Positions 7,012 through 15,024 of a DNA stretch of 37,919 nucleotides are shown here, one piece after another; within the stretch, counting starts at the first letter, position 1, and each line of letters opens with the position of its first letter. This DNA is from Desulfobacterales bacterium (GTDB taxonomy: Bacteria > Desulfobacterota > Desulfobulbia > Desulfobulbales > BM004): assembly GCA_012974315.1 (NCBI GenBank), contig JAAXQI010000216.1:1-37919 (forward strand), written 5' to 3'. The translations under genes were made by a program, and so were the position numbers. The notes under the pieces were generated by a model. That model was not told the DNA's origin. It was given only the letters and a program-made list of their open reading frames with translations, and made no database searches.

Positions 7012-8862
7012 TTATTCAACAGTTACGCTTTTGGCAAGGTTCCTGGGCTGATCGACATCACAGCCACGCATCGTGGCTATTTCATAGGCCAGCAACTGGG
7101 CCGGTATGGTGAAAAGAATAGGATTCAGTTCAGGCATCATGCTTGGCGCTTTGGGCATATAAAGCACATGTTCGGTAATTTTTTTCAGATGTCTGTCGCC
7201 CTTTGAGCCGATCAGGATAAGTTGTCCCTGCCTGGCCTTTATTTCTTCAATATTGGAGATGCTTTTTTCGTAGACCTTGTCCTTGGGAACCAGTCCGAGA
7301 ATGGGCATATCTTTGTCTATAAGTGCGATGGGGCCGTGTTTGAGTTCTCCTGCCGCATACCCTTCAGCATGGATATACGATATTTCTTTCAGCTTCAAGG
7401 CACCTTCCAGGGCAATGGGATAATTCAGTCCTCTGCCGACAAAAAGGAAATTGCGGCTGTCATAAAAAAGCTCGGCAACTGCTTTGATCTTTTTCTGCAG
7501 ATCAGGAAGGTTTTCTTCCAGCAATGTTGGAAGACCAATAATTGCCTGGCCCAGTTGTTTGATTTTATTTGACGGCAGGGTTTTACGAACCTGGGCCAGG
7601 TATGAAGCAAATAGGAACAGGGCGGCTAACTGGCTGGTAAATGCCTTGGTAGAAGCTACCCCGATCTCAGGGCCGGCATGGGTATAAAGTGTAGCATCAG
7701 CCTGCCGGGTCATGGTGCTTCCCACAACATTGCAAATGGTGATCACTTTGGAGCCGAGTTGCGATGCAAGTTTGATCCCTGCCAGGGTATCCGCCGTCTC
7801 TCCAGACTGGGAAATGGAAAGAGTAAGTACTTTATTGTTTAAGAGAAGCGTGCGGTAGCGGAACTCTGAGCCGATATCAACCTCCACCGGGATCCCAACC
7901 CATTCCTCAAGCCAATATTTTGCTACCAGAGCTGCATGCCAGGAAGTACCGCAGGCCACCAGTACGATTCGTTCAAGAGTTTTAATGTATTTTTCAGATA
8001 AGCCAATTTCAGGAAGTTCTATCCTGCCGTTTTGTGGATCAATCCTCCCGCGGAGGGTGTTTAGCAGGGCCTGGGGTTGCTCGTAGATTTCCTTGAGCAT
8101 AAAATGCTTGAATCCGGTTTTTTCTGCCATACCGGCATCCCAGGTAATAGTTTGCACCTGCTTTTTGATCTTGCGGCCACTATCAAGGTTTTTTACTTCC
8201 CATTTTTCTGCTGAAAGAACGGCGATTTCCTTATCTTCAAGAAAGATCACTTTTCTGGTGTATGGTAAAAGGGCGGGAACATCGGAAGCCAAAAATGTGC
8301 CATCTCCATTACCGATCCCGATAACGAGAGGACTGTGATTTCTGGCAGCCACTATGATATCTGGTTGGCCTTTCCAGAGAACGCCGACCGCGTAGGAGCC
8401 CTTAACCTTTTTAAGTGCCTTCCGCACTGCCGCTACCAGGTCCTTGTCAAGATGATCCTCTATCAGGTGGGCCAGAACTTCTGTATCTGTCTCTGAACGA
8501 AAAATGTGGCCGCGTTTTTTTAGATCACTTCGTAAGGTTTGATAGTTTTCAATAATGCCGTTATGCACTATGACAAGATCGTCATTGCAGTCACCATGGG
8601 GATGGGCATTTTCAGTGGTTGGTGCACCATGGGTAGCCCAGCGGGTGTGCCCTAAACCAACATGGCTTTCAACACCCAGAACATCTTCAATAATTCTTTC
8701 CAGGTTGCCAAGTTTTCCCTGGGCCCGGTGCTTGATTAACTTGTTGTCATGAAAATATACTACGCCGGCAGAATCGTAGCCCCGATATTCCAAACGCTTG
8801 AGCCCTTCCATGAGTATGGGGACTACTTTTCTGGTGCCGATATAGCCAACTATGCCGCACAT
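7012..8862 (-). CDS. glmS: Glutamine-fructose-6-phosphate aminotransferase (isomerizing) GlmS
   Basis: 616 residues, full length. It starts MCGIVGYIG, so Cys2 is the N-terminal nucleophile of the glutaminase domain (residues 1-240). Two SIS sugar-isomerase domains follow (~285-425 and ~460-600), and it ends with the family tail DQPRNLAKSVTVE. It makes glucosamine-6-P from fructose-6-P and glutamine, the entry to UDP-GlcNAc. The start ATG at 8862 has AGGAAA upstream. It is the first gene of the minus-strand envelope cluster. The next step, glmM, is in the same window at 28178-29542 but in the c-di-AMP operon. No glmS ribozyme-like structure was recognised upstream. Confidence 0.97.
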   Translation of the reverse strand: MCGIVGYIGTRKVVPILMEGLKRLEYRGYDSAGVVYFHDNKLIKHRAQGKLGNLERIIEDVLGVESHVGLGHTRWATHGAPTTENAHPHGDCNDDLVIVHNGIIENYQTLRSDLKKRGHIFRSETDTEVLAHLIEDHLDKDLVAAVRKALKKVKGSYAVGVLWKGQPDIIVAARNHSPLVIGIGNGDGTFLASDVPALLPYTRKVIFLEDKEIAVLSAEKWEVKNLDSGRKIKKQVQTITWDAGMAEKTGFKHFMLKEIYEQPQALLNTLRGRIDPQNGRIELPEIGLSEKYIKTLERIVLVACGTSWHAALVAKYWLEEWVGIPVEVDIGSEFRYRTLLLNNKVLTLSISQSGETADTLAGIKLASQLGSKVITICNVVGSTMTRQADATLYTHAGPEIGVASTKAFTSQLAALFLFASYLAQVRKTLPSNKIKQLGQAIIGLPTLLEENLPDLQKKIKAVAELFYDSRNFLFVGRGLNYPIALEGALKLKEISYIHAEGYAAGELKHGPIALIDKDMPILGLVPKDKVYEKSISNIEEIKARQGQLILIGSKGDRHLKKITEHVLYMPKAPSMMPELNPILFTIPAQLLAYEIATMRGCDVDQPRNLAKSVTVE

Positions 8863-9184
8863 ATGATTTCCTGTATTAAAATGATTGAAGTAATTTCAGT
8901 AAAAGTTCATCCATAGCTGGACAATCTGCAGGTTGCTTAATGGCTGGTTCAAAAAAACAACTTTAAATAAAAATGTAACTATATAATTTGTTTAAGTAAA
9001 TCTACAAAGAAAAAACCGGGAATACGAGTTTTTTCTTTTCACCCTCCCAAAAAGGTTGTAATTGTGTACCACTTTATGCAGAAAAAATCATTCTTGTAAC
9101 ATGAACTGTTGACCTCAAGGAAGTAATGCAGTTTCTTTCTACTCTGAAAAAGAGGCTGCTTAAGTTGATAAAAAGGATACTATT
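8863..9184. promoter_or_regulatory. Divergent intergenic region glmS / pyrE
   Basis: This 322-bp AT-rich gap separates the divergent glmS and pyrE genes and so should hold promoters for both. A GAAAAAAC/GTTTTTTC inverted repeat (9009-9016 and 9028-9035, 11-nt loop) stands near the middle. No convincing -35/-10 pair, riboswitch or small ORF was recognised. Confidence 0.4.
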
Positions 9185-9751
9185 ATGATAAAAGATTTAA
9201 CGCAAATACGACAACGGCTTAAAGAGCTTTTGCTTCAAAAATCATACCGTGAGGGTAAAGTCAAACTGTCATCCGGTCTGGAATCGGATTTTTATATTGA
9301 TGGCAAACAGACCACTCTTGATGCAGAAGGGGCATATCTTTGCGGCAGATTACTCTTTGACCTGATCCGGACAAGTGGTGAAGACATTGGCGGCGTGGGG
9401 GGCATGACCCTGGGGGCAGACCCCTTGGTGACGGCGGTTTCTCTGGTCAGTTACCTGGATAATGAACCCATCCCTGCTTTTATTGTCCGTAAAGAGCCAA
9501 AAGGCCACGGGACGGAAAATTATATCGAAGGAAAAAGCAATCTGCCGGACGGCACCAGAGTAGCCCTCCTGGAAGATGTGGTTACCACCGGGGGCACTTT
9601 ACTTGATGTGATCGATCGTGTCACCGCCCAGGGGCTCCAGGTTGGACTGGTGGCCACTGTGGTTGACCGACAGGAAGGTGGGGCAGAAGCCTTAGCCGCA
9701 AAGGGATATACGCTTCTTTCATTGTTTACCAGAGAAGAACTGTTGGCATGA
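9185..9751 (+). CDS. pyrE: Orotate phosphoribosyltransferase PyrE
   Basis: 188 residues. The N-terminus has the orotate-binding pattern VKLSSGLESDFYIDGKQTT (residues 23-41). FIVRKEPKGHG near 100 is the flexible catalytic loop with Lys and His. LLEDVVTTGGTLLDVID near 127-143 is the PRPP-binding loop. It converts orotate and PRPP to OMP in pyrimidine synthesis. ATG at 9185 follows an AAGGA element. It heads a loose plus-strand group with the dual-CXXC and ferredoxin genes, but the gaps are 65 bp and 27 bp and function does not clearly connect them. Confidence 0.96.
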   Translation: MIKDLTQIRQRLKELLLQKSYREGKVKLSSGLESDFYIDGKQTTLDAEGAYLCGRLLFDLIRTSGEDIGGVGGMTLGADPLVTAVSLVSYLDNEPIPAFIVRKEPKGHGTENYIEGKSNLPDGTRVALLEDVVTTGGTLLDVIDRVTAQGLQVGLVATVVDRQEGGAEALAAKGYTLLSLFTREELLA

Positions 9752-9816
9752 CAGGAATTAGAATCTGTTTGTTTTCACTGCTGTAAAATTTTTTTCCTGC
9801 TGGGATATGAATTGTG

Positions 9817-9987
9817 ATGAAATGCAAGGAATGTAAAGAAAAGCTTGAAATATTACGTATGTGCAGGAAAGTTCGTATGCAGTGCAAAGGGTGTGGGAAA
9901 GAGTATCAGATTCATGAAATTGCTGACCAGTTGGACAGAGAAACAGAAGAAATGCTCGCGCCATATACCACAATAATTTATGATTAA
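9817..9987 (+). CDS. Small dual-CXXC zinc-ribbon-like protein
   Basis: 56 residues. It starts MKCKECKEKLEILRMC, has a second CxxC in QCKGCGKEY, and ends in an acidic tail with TTIIYD. Two CxxC pairs plus one more Cys suggest a zinc ribbon or a redox-active thiol protein. From memory it resembles a deltaproteobacterial family whose members can carry selenocysteine in place of one Cys; this copy has Cys throughout. ATG at 9817 is only weakly preceded by purines (GGGATATGAATTGTG). It lies between pyrE and the ferredoxin. Function is unknown. Confidence 0.7.
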   Translation: MKCKECKEKLEILRMCRKVRMQCKGCGKEYQIHEIADQLDRETEEMLAPYTTIIYD

Positions 9988-10014
9988 TTTCAAGTTCTTA
10001 TAAAACTATTTAAA

Positions 10015-10206
10015 ATGAAAAAGCCTGATATTGATATTGGTGCCTGTACATTATGCATGGGCTGTGTTGAAGTCTGTCCGGAAGTATTCAGACAGAATGA
10101 TTCCGGTTATATTGAAGTGATCGATCTACAAAAGTACTCTGAGAAAGACATAGATGATGCAATTATGTTTTGTCCGGAGGATTGTATCAGCTGGCAGGAA
10201 GAGTAA
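10015..10206 (+). CDS. Small [4Fe-4S] ferredoxin
   Basis: 63 residues. The cluster ligands are CTLCMGCVEVCP (Cys 11, 14, 17, 21), with a C-terminal half ending in CPEDCISW that provides two further cysteines. This is the single-cluster ferredoxin type found as a free electron carrier in anaerobes. The cluster should be a low-potential one-electron carrier in the cytoplasm. The start follows the dual-CXXC gene by 27 bp, with a weak ribosome site, and the inverted-repeat element begins 4 bp after its stop. A redox partner cannot be named from context. Confidence 0.88.
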   Translation: MKKPDIDIGACTLCMGCVEVCPEVFRQNDSGYIEVIDLQKYSEKDIDDAIMFCPEDCISWQEE

Positions 10207-10210
10207 TTAA

Positions 10211-10334
10211 CCCGTATATTTCACGAGCCAATCAGACCGAATCTATTTCGGTTCAAAGCAATCCGCATACTTCAGTATAGCGAATCACTTCGAACCTCGT
10301 ATCTTCAGCCCGCTTGACTCGTGAAATATACGGG
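10211..10334. mobile_element. Small element with perfect 17-bp terminal inverted repeats (MITE-like)
   Basis: The arms CCCGTATATTTCACGAG (10211-10227) and CTCGTGAAATATACGGG (10318-10334) are perfect inverted repeats enclosing 90 bp. The inside holds at least two hairpins: ACCGAA/TTCGGT (10236-10252) and CGAA/TTCG (10281-10292). It carries no ORF. The structure fits a non-autonomous transposable element or a structured intergenic repeat. It fills most of the gap between the ferredoxin and dgkA genes. Confidence 0.7.
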
Positions 10335-10393
10335 CTTATGCAGCATGGCTGTATTTTACTTCAGGATTAAATAATCTGTACAAGACAAGGTTT

Positions 10394-10753
10394 ATGGTAA
10401 AAAAAAGTGGTACTGGCATAGATCGACTTTTCAAGGCATTCGGTTGGTCAATGTCAGGGCTTAAAGCTGCATTTACGCAAGAGACAGCCTTTCGCCAGGA
10501 ATTTCTTTTGTGTATCATCCTGGCCCCCCTGGCTCTTTATCTTGGTGAAACCGGAGTTGAAAAAGCCCTGTTGCTGGGCAGTCTTCTGCTGGTCCTTATT
10601 GTTGAGTTGTTGAATAGTGCTGTGGAGGCTACGGTTGACAGGATTAGCAAAGACCAGCATGAGCTCGCCGGCCAGGCCAAAGATATGGGATCTGCAGCAG
10701 TTTTTCTTTCTCTGCTTAATGTAATGATCGTCTGGCTTTTAATCCTGACCTGA
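10394..10753 (+). CDS. dgkA: Diacylglycerol kinase DgkA
   Basis: 119 residues with three predicted membrane helices (~45-55, ~58-76, ~98-118). The family core runs through QETAFRQE near residue 29 and VELLNSAVEATVDR at ~70-83, which holds the catalytic Glu and Asn of the prokaryotic DAGK family. It phosphorylates diacylglycerol (or undecaprenol in relatives) at the inner membrane and recycles lipid from envelope synthesis. ATG at 10394. The gene ends 7 bp before the convergent hflX stop. The repeat element upstream may carry or disturb its promoter. Confidence 0.93.
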   Translation: MVKKSGTGIDRLFKAFGWSMSGLKAAFTQETAFRQEFLLCIILAPLALYLGETGVEKALLLGSLLLVLIVELLNSAVEATVDRISKDQHELAGQAKDMGSAAVFLSLLNVMIVWLLILT

Positions 10754-10760
10754 CAACACC

Positions 10761-12446
10761 CTATTCCTCATAGTTTGCCGAAATCTGGCTCACAAAGTTT
10801 TCAGACTTTTCAAGCCTGCCTATAGTTTTCTGGGCCGCATCGAAGAAAGGCCCGAAGGTTTTAGCGTTAAGAGCGCTTAAGGGTACTGCCCGGTATTCCC
10901 TGCACTGTCTTTCTGCAAAGTCTTTGGCAACCAGGTCAATCTTATTCAATACCCTGAGGCAGGGGATTTTATCCAGGTCCAATTCCCGTAACTGTTTCTC
11001 CACCACTTCAACCTGATCGTGGAATCGGGGATTGCTGGCATCAATCACGTGGACCAGCATATCCGCTTCATAGAGTTCTTCAAGGGTGGCCTTGAATGCC
11101 TGGAGCAATTCATCGGGCAGGTCCCGGATAAAGCCAACGGTATCGGTTACTATTACCTCAATGTCCTTTGGGAATCGAAGTTGGCGGCTCGTTGGATCCA
11201 GGGTGGCAAAAAGTTTGTCTTCTGCAGTTATCTTACTATGGGTAAGTGTGTTGAGAAGTGTGGATTTGCCGGCATTGGTATAACCAACGAGAGAAATGAC
11301 AGGTATCTCCCTTTTGCGCCGGCGTGATCGTCTTTGATAGCGTTCTTTACTCACCTGTTTTAATTTTTTGGCAAGAAGAGCGAGCCTATCGTTAATGCGC
11401 CTGCGGTCAATTTCCAGCCTGGTTTCACCTGGTCCGCGGCCACCAATGCCACCGGTAAGACGGGAAAGCGCATCATCTCTCATAGTCAGGCGCGGCAGCA
11501 TATACTTCAGCTGGGCCATTTCTATCTGCAGCTTACCTTCACGGCTTAAAGCTCTCCTGGCAAAAATATCAAGTATGAGCTGGGTTCGGTCTATGACTCG
11601 AAGTTCGAGGTGATCGGTAATGGAGCGGATCTGGGAGGGATTCAGTTCCTGGTTGAAGATGAGAAGATTGGCATTAAGCCTTAAGGCTGAAAGCATGATC
11701 TCCCCTAACTTGCCTTTTCCAAGGATGAATTTTCGATTTTTTTTCTTGCGTTTCTGAATAACCGTATCAAGGACAATAATATCGTCAGAACGGGCCAGTT
11801 CAACAAGTTCGTCCATTGATTCTTGATTTGACTCACTGCTTTGAAAGCGCGATGGGGTAGTAACGCTTATCAGGATACCCCTGTCTTTTCCTTTATCAAC
11901 AGCCCGGAGAGGTTGCAGACGGGCAAATTCCTCTTCAAGGGCAGTGATGAGTTCGTCAAAGCCAAATGGTTGACGCCCAGGGACTGTAGGTTCCAGAAAG
12001 GCCCAATCCCTGCCTTCGACAGGCGCAGGGACAAGATGGGCGCCGTAGAGTTTTTCGGGCAGCCCATCAGGACCTATCTTGATAATTCCCATCAGGTCAA
12101 GACGGAGAAACAAAAGGTCGATCAAGTCGTCATCAGTCAGGTTTTCACCAGCTAAATGGGTGTGAATACAGCGAAGCCCTTTTAAGCGTCCGCCTGATGA
12201 TCTTATACCTGTAAGGGCCGGGATGACGATCTGTTTGGCATCACCGACAATAACCAAATCAATCTTGCCTGAGCGGTCAATGAGGACGCCAATTTGCCTG
12301 CCGGTTTCATTGGAAAGCTCGACCATGCTCCTGGCCATTTCAGAACTGACTATGAGATCAGGTGCAATGCGTTTCCTGGCCAAACGCTCAAGATGTTTGA
12401 GTTGGGCGGTTTTCAGGCCACTGGTATTACCTGCAAGCTTACTGAT
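10761..12446 (-). CDS. hflX: GTPase HflX, apparent AUC start
   Basis: 561 residues from 12446, or 540 from the TTG at 12383. The G domain has GYTNAGKSTLL (G1), DTVGFIRDLP (G3) and NKIDL (G4). It is preceded by the glycine-rich LTGGIGGRGPGET linker. HflX is a ribosome-associated GTPase that splits or rescues stalled 70S ribosomes. The frame stays open upstream of the TTG and reads the conserved HflX N-terminus AGNTSGLKTAQLKHLERL. No ATG/GTG/TTG exists there. The only well-placed codon is ATC at 12444-12446, eight bases after AGGGAG, overlapping the selB stop (ATCAGTAA). That overlap suggests coupled translation. AUC start is an inference; a G-to-C sequencing error is the alternative. Confidence 0.92.
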   Translation of the reverse strand: MSKLAGNTSGLKTAQLKHLERLARKRIAPDLIVSSEMARSMVELSNETGRQIGVLIDRSGKIDLVIVGDAKQIVIPALTGIRSSGGRLKGLRCIHTHLAGENLTDDDLIDLLFLRLDLMGIIKIGPDGLPEKLYGAHLVPAPVEGRDWAFLEPTVPGRQPFGFDELITALEEEFARLQPLRAVDKGKDRGILISVTTPSRFQSSESNQESMDELVELARSDDIIVLDTVIQKRKKKNRKFILGKGKLGEIMLSALRLNANLLIFNQELNPSQIRSITDHLELRVIDRTQLILDIFARRALSREGKLQIEMAQLKYMLPRLTMRDDALSRLTGGIGGRGPGETRLEIDRRRINDRLALLAKKLKQVSKERYQRRSRRRKREIPVISLVGYTNAGKSTLLNTLTHSKITAEDKLFATLDPTSRQLRFPKDIEVIVTDTVGFIRDLPDELLQAFKATLEELYEADMLVHVIDASNPRFHDQVEVVEKQLRELDLDKIPCLRVLNKIDLVAKDFAERQCREYRAVPLSALNAKTFGPFFDAAQKTIGRLEKSENFVSQISANYEE

Positions 12447-14361
12447 TTTGTTTCTCCCTCAGAATGCGTTTATCACCCACCCGCATTGTAACCTTCATCT
12501 TGTCGAAATATTCAAGAAGAGGGATACTGAATTTCCGTGAAAGGCCGGTCAGGTCCTTGAATGCAGGCATATCTATTTCGCTTTCTTTTACAAGGAATGA
12601 AACCAGTTTGTCTTTTAGATTTCCCAAGGCAGGTTTATAAAAATAGAGATCCTCTGATATTTTAACAAGTTGATCCTCAACCATCATGACTGCCAGAACT
12701 TCTTTTAAAAGATGATGCGGATACCTGGAGAATTTTACCATGACCTCCTTGAGGGTTGGAGGAGAAAGTTCTGCCTGTTTGTAAAATGATTCGAGTTCCC
12801 GGCGTAATGTTTTTTCTTCATCTTTCAGAGATACCTGGTGGTCTGCCATTCTGATTAATGCCTGATCTTGAACAATGAGTCCCTTTTTTTGCAGGTCGTT
12901 TAATAAAAATTGAAAGAGACGCTGGTCAAGCCCCCTGTAGAGACGGGAACGGAGTTCTTCCTTTGATAGCCCTGCCTTGAGGGGGTTTTCCTGGTGATAG
13001 ACAGTAAGAACAGAGCTGAGTTTCAGGCCCAGCTTTTCATACACCGCCGAGGACACCATGCGCTGTTTGTCCTGCTCGATGAGAATAATATTTCTGGATG
13101 AAAGCGGTAGCTGCACAAATTTTTTGATCCGTTTGCCAAAAATTCCCATCTTGACTGAAAGTCTATCAAGGGTGAGGCCATTGTAACCGCTTTCTGTAAT
13201 ATGGAGTTGGGCAAGATCTTCAGGGATGTTTTTTCTGTAAGTTTGAAAAATATGTTTATTTTCCTCACGGAACCGTTTTCTTTTTCTGGGCGAGCCGTTG
13301 AAAATTACACCACCCCCGATGGTATGGATGGGGGAGTAACTGCGCACGACGTATTTATCACCTGGCCAGCATCCAATCTGTTCTTCAAGCAGTATCTGCA
13401 CATTGGCTTCAGAACCTGGTGCCAGTTCCTCATCTGCAAGCAGGACTATTCTGCCCATTATTTCTGCAGTGCCTATATGAATCCTTACCCTGGCCCGGTT
13501 TTTGTAAGGTTTTTTGTTGGAATCCAGGAAGAGAAAACGGGCGTCAAGCAGATAGGAGGGCTGCAGGCAATCAACAGCAGCAGCCATTTCTCCGCGGCTG
13601 ATGGACTCTTTTTCCAGACCTTGCAGATTAATGGCTGTCCTGTGGCCTGCTTCCGCTTCCTGTGTATCCTTGTTGTGTACCTGTATGCCCCGTATCTTTC
13701 CAGATATGCGGCTGGGGCAGAACATGAGGTCTTCGCCGGTCTTTATGCGGCCGGAAATAGCTGTTCCGGTAATGACCGTGCCAAAACCTTTCATGGAAAA
13801 AACCCTGTCAACGGGAATCCGAAAAGGGCCAGATGGTTCTGAAAAATCAGAAGCTGCCACAAGCTGGTCAAGAATGTTTCTGACCTCTTCTATACCTTCT
13901 CCGGTGGTGGAGGATACCGAAACCATGGGTGCGTCTTCAAGGAATGAACCTGCGAAAAAGGTTCTGACATCATCGGTTACCAATTCAAGCCAGTCCGGTT
14001 CAACCATATCTTTTTTGGTGATGATAATAAGCCCGCGTTCTATGCCAAGCAGTCGGCATATTGCGAAATGCTCCCTTGATTGCGGCATAATGCCCTCATC
14101 GGCAGCAATGATGAAGGCAACCAGATCCATGCCTGAAGCCCCTGCCACCATGTTTTTTACAAACTTTTCATGGCCGGGCACATCTACAATGCCTAACCGG
14201 TGCCCGCATGGCAGGTCCAGATAGGCAAAGCCAAGCTCAATGGTAATTCCCCTTTCTTTTTCTTCCTTGAGACGGTCAGTTTCGATTCCTGTTAATGCCC
14301 GGATAAGACTGGTCTTGCCATGATCCACATGGCCGGCTGTTCCCAGGATGATTTCACGCAC
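12439..14361 (-). CDS. selB: Selenocysteine-specific elongation factor SelB
   Basis: 640 residues. The G domain starts at once with GTAGHVDHGKTSL (residues 7-19), then ERGITIELGF, DVPGHEKFV and ITKKDM. EF-Tu-like beta barrels fill ~170-340, and the C-terminal ~250 residues are winged-helix domains that bind the SECIS hairpin. SelB delivers Sec-tRNA to UGA codons on the ribosome, so this organism very likely makes selenoproteins. Start is GTG with GGAGG upstream, inside the end of the MBL gene 7 bp away. No selA or selC was recognised in the window. Confidence 0.95.
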   Translation of the reverse strand: MREIILGTAGHVDHGKTSLIRALTGIETDRLKEEKERGITIELGFAYLDLPCGHRLGIVDVPGHEKFVKNMVAGASGMDLVAFIIAADEGIMPQSREHFAICRLLGIERGLIIITKKDMVEPDWLELVTDDVRTFFAGSFLEDAPMVSVSSTTGEGIEEVRNILDQLVAASDFSEPSGPFRIPVDRVFSMKGFGTVITGTAISGRIKTGEDLMFCPSRISGKIRGIQVHNKDTQEAEAGHRTAINLQGLEKESISRGEMAAAVDCLQPSYLLDARFLFLDSNKKPYKNRARVRIHIGTAEIMGRIVLLADEELAPGSEANVQILLEEQIGCWPGDKYVVRSYSPIHTIGGGVIFNGSPRKRKRFREENKHIFQTYRKNIPEDLAQLHITESGYNGLTLDRLSVKMGIFGKRIKKFVQLPLSSRNIILIEQDKQRMVSSAVYEKLGLKLSSVLTVYHQENPLKAGLSKEELRSRLYRGLDQRLFQFLLNDLQKKGLIVQDQALIRMADHQVSLKDEEKTLRRELESFYKQAELSPPTLKEVMVKFSRYPHHLLKEVLAVMMVEDQLVKISEDLYFYKPALGNLKDKLVSFLVKESEIDMPAFKDLTGLSRKFSIPLLEYFDKMKVTMRVGDKRILREKQNQ

Positions 14362-14367
14362 TTTTTA

Positions 14368-15003
14368 TCAACCTCCGGTAATAAATGGATTCCCTGTTTT
14401 TTCCTGACCAATGGTGGAGCGGTCTCCTCCATAGCCGTGTCCTGGCCAGACAATGGTATCAGGTGGAAGAGACAGGAGCCGTTCTTTAATGGAGGTCATC
14501 ATTTGCTGTGTGTTGCCGCCCGGAAAGTCAGTGCGTCCTACGCCACCTGCGAAGAGTGTGTCGCCGGTAAACAGGTTTGGATGAGAATAAAGGCATATGC
14601 CACCAGGCGTGTGGCCCGGTGTAAGGATGACTTTAAGGGTTTCATTGCCAAAGGTGAGCGTATCGCCATCTTCGACACGTTTGTCAACTGGTGGAGATGC
14701 AGGCAGGCCGAGCTGGGAGAAAAACTGTTCAACGCTGCTCTGGCTGAAAAAGTCTGCGTCAGCAGAATGCATGACGATTTCGGCACCGGTGGCTTCTTTG
14801 AGTTGCCGGTTGCCGCAGACATGGTCTGGATGACCATGGGTGTTGACGATATATTTTACCTTGAGGTTTTCCTGTTGGCAGGCTGTGAGGATATCGTCCT
14901 CATTGCCGCCGGGATCAATGATCACAGCCTCTTTGGTTTCATCACAGGCCACTATATAACAGCAGACCCCCATCATACCAACCATCATCTGTTTAACGCG
15001 CAT
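14368..15003 (-). CDS. Metallo-beta-lactamase-fold hydrolase (glyoxalase II-like)
   Basis: 211 residues. The metal site is THGHPDH (near residue 55), with a further His in LTPGHTPGG (~130), the Asp in FTGDTLF (~146) and a last His in VWPGHGYGG (~190). This is the full HxHxDH...H...D...H set for two metals. The family includes hydroxyacylglutathione hydrolases; the natural substrate in this organism is not evident. It lies between mrp and selB on the minus strand, with its stop overlapping the selB ribosome site. Start ATG at 15003. Confidence 0.88.
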   Translation of the reverse strand: MRVKQMMVGMMGVCCYIVACDETKEAVIIDPGGNEDDILTACQQENLKVKYIVNTHGHPDHVCGNRQLKEATGAEIVMHSADADFFSQSSVEQFFSQLGLPASPPVDKRVEDGDTLTFGNETLKVILTPGHTPGGICLYSHPNLFTGDTLFAGGVGRTDFPGGNTQQMMTSIKERLLSLPPDTIVWPGHGYGGDRSTIGQEKTGNPFITGG

Positions 15004-15024
15004 ACTGTCTCCTGATATATGTTT

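Noticed and set aside
10236..10300. tRNA-like GGTTC segment inside the inverted-repeat element
   Set aside because: No acceptor stem, anticodon arm or CCA could be folded; the hairpins belong to the element.
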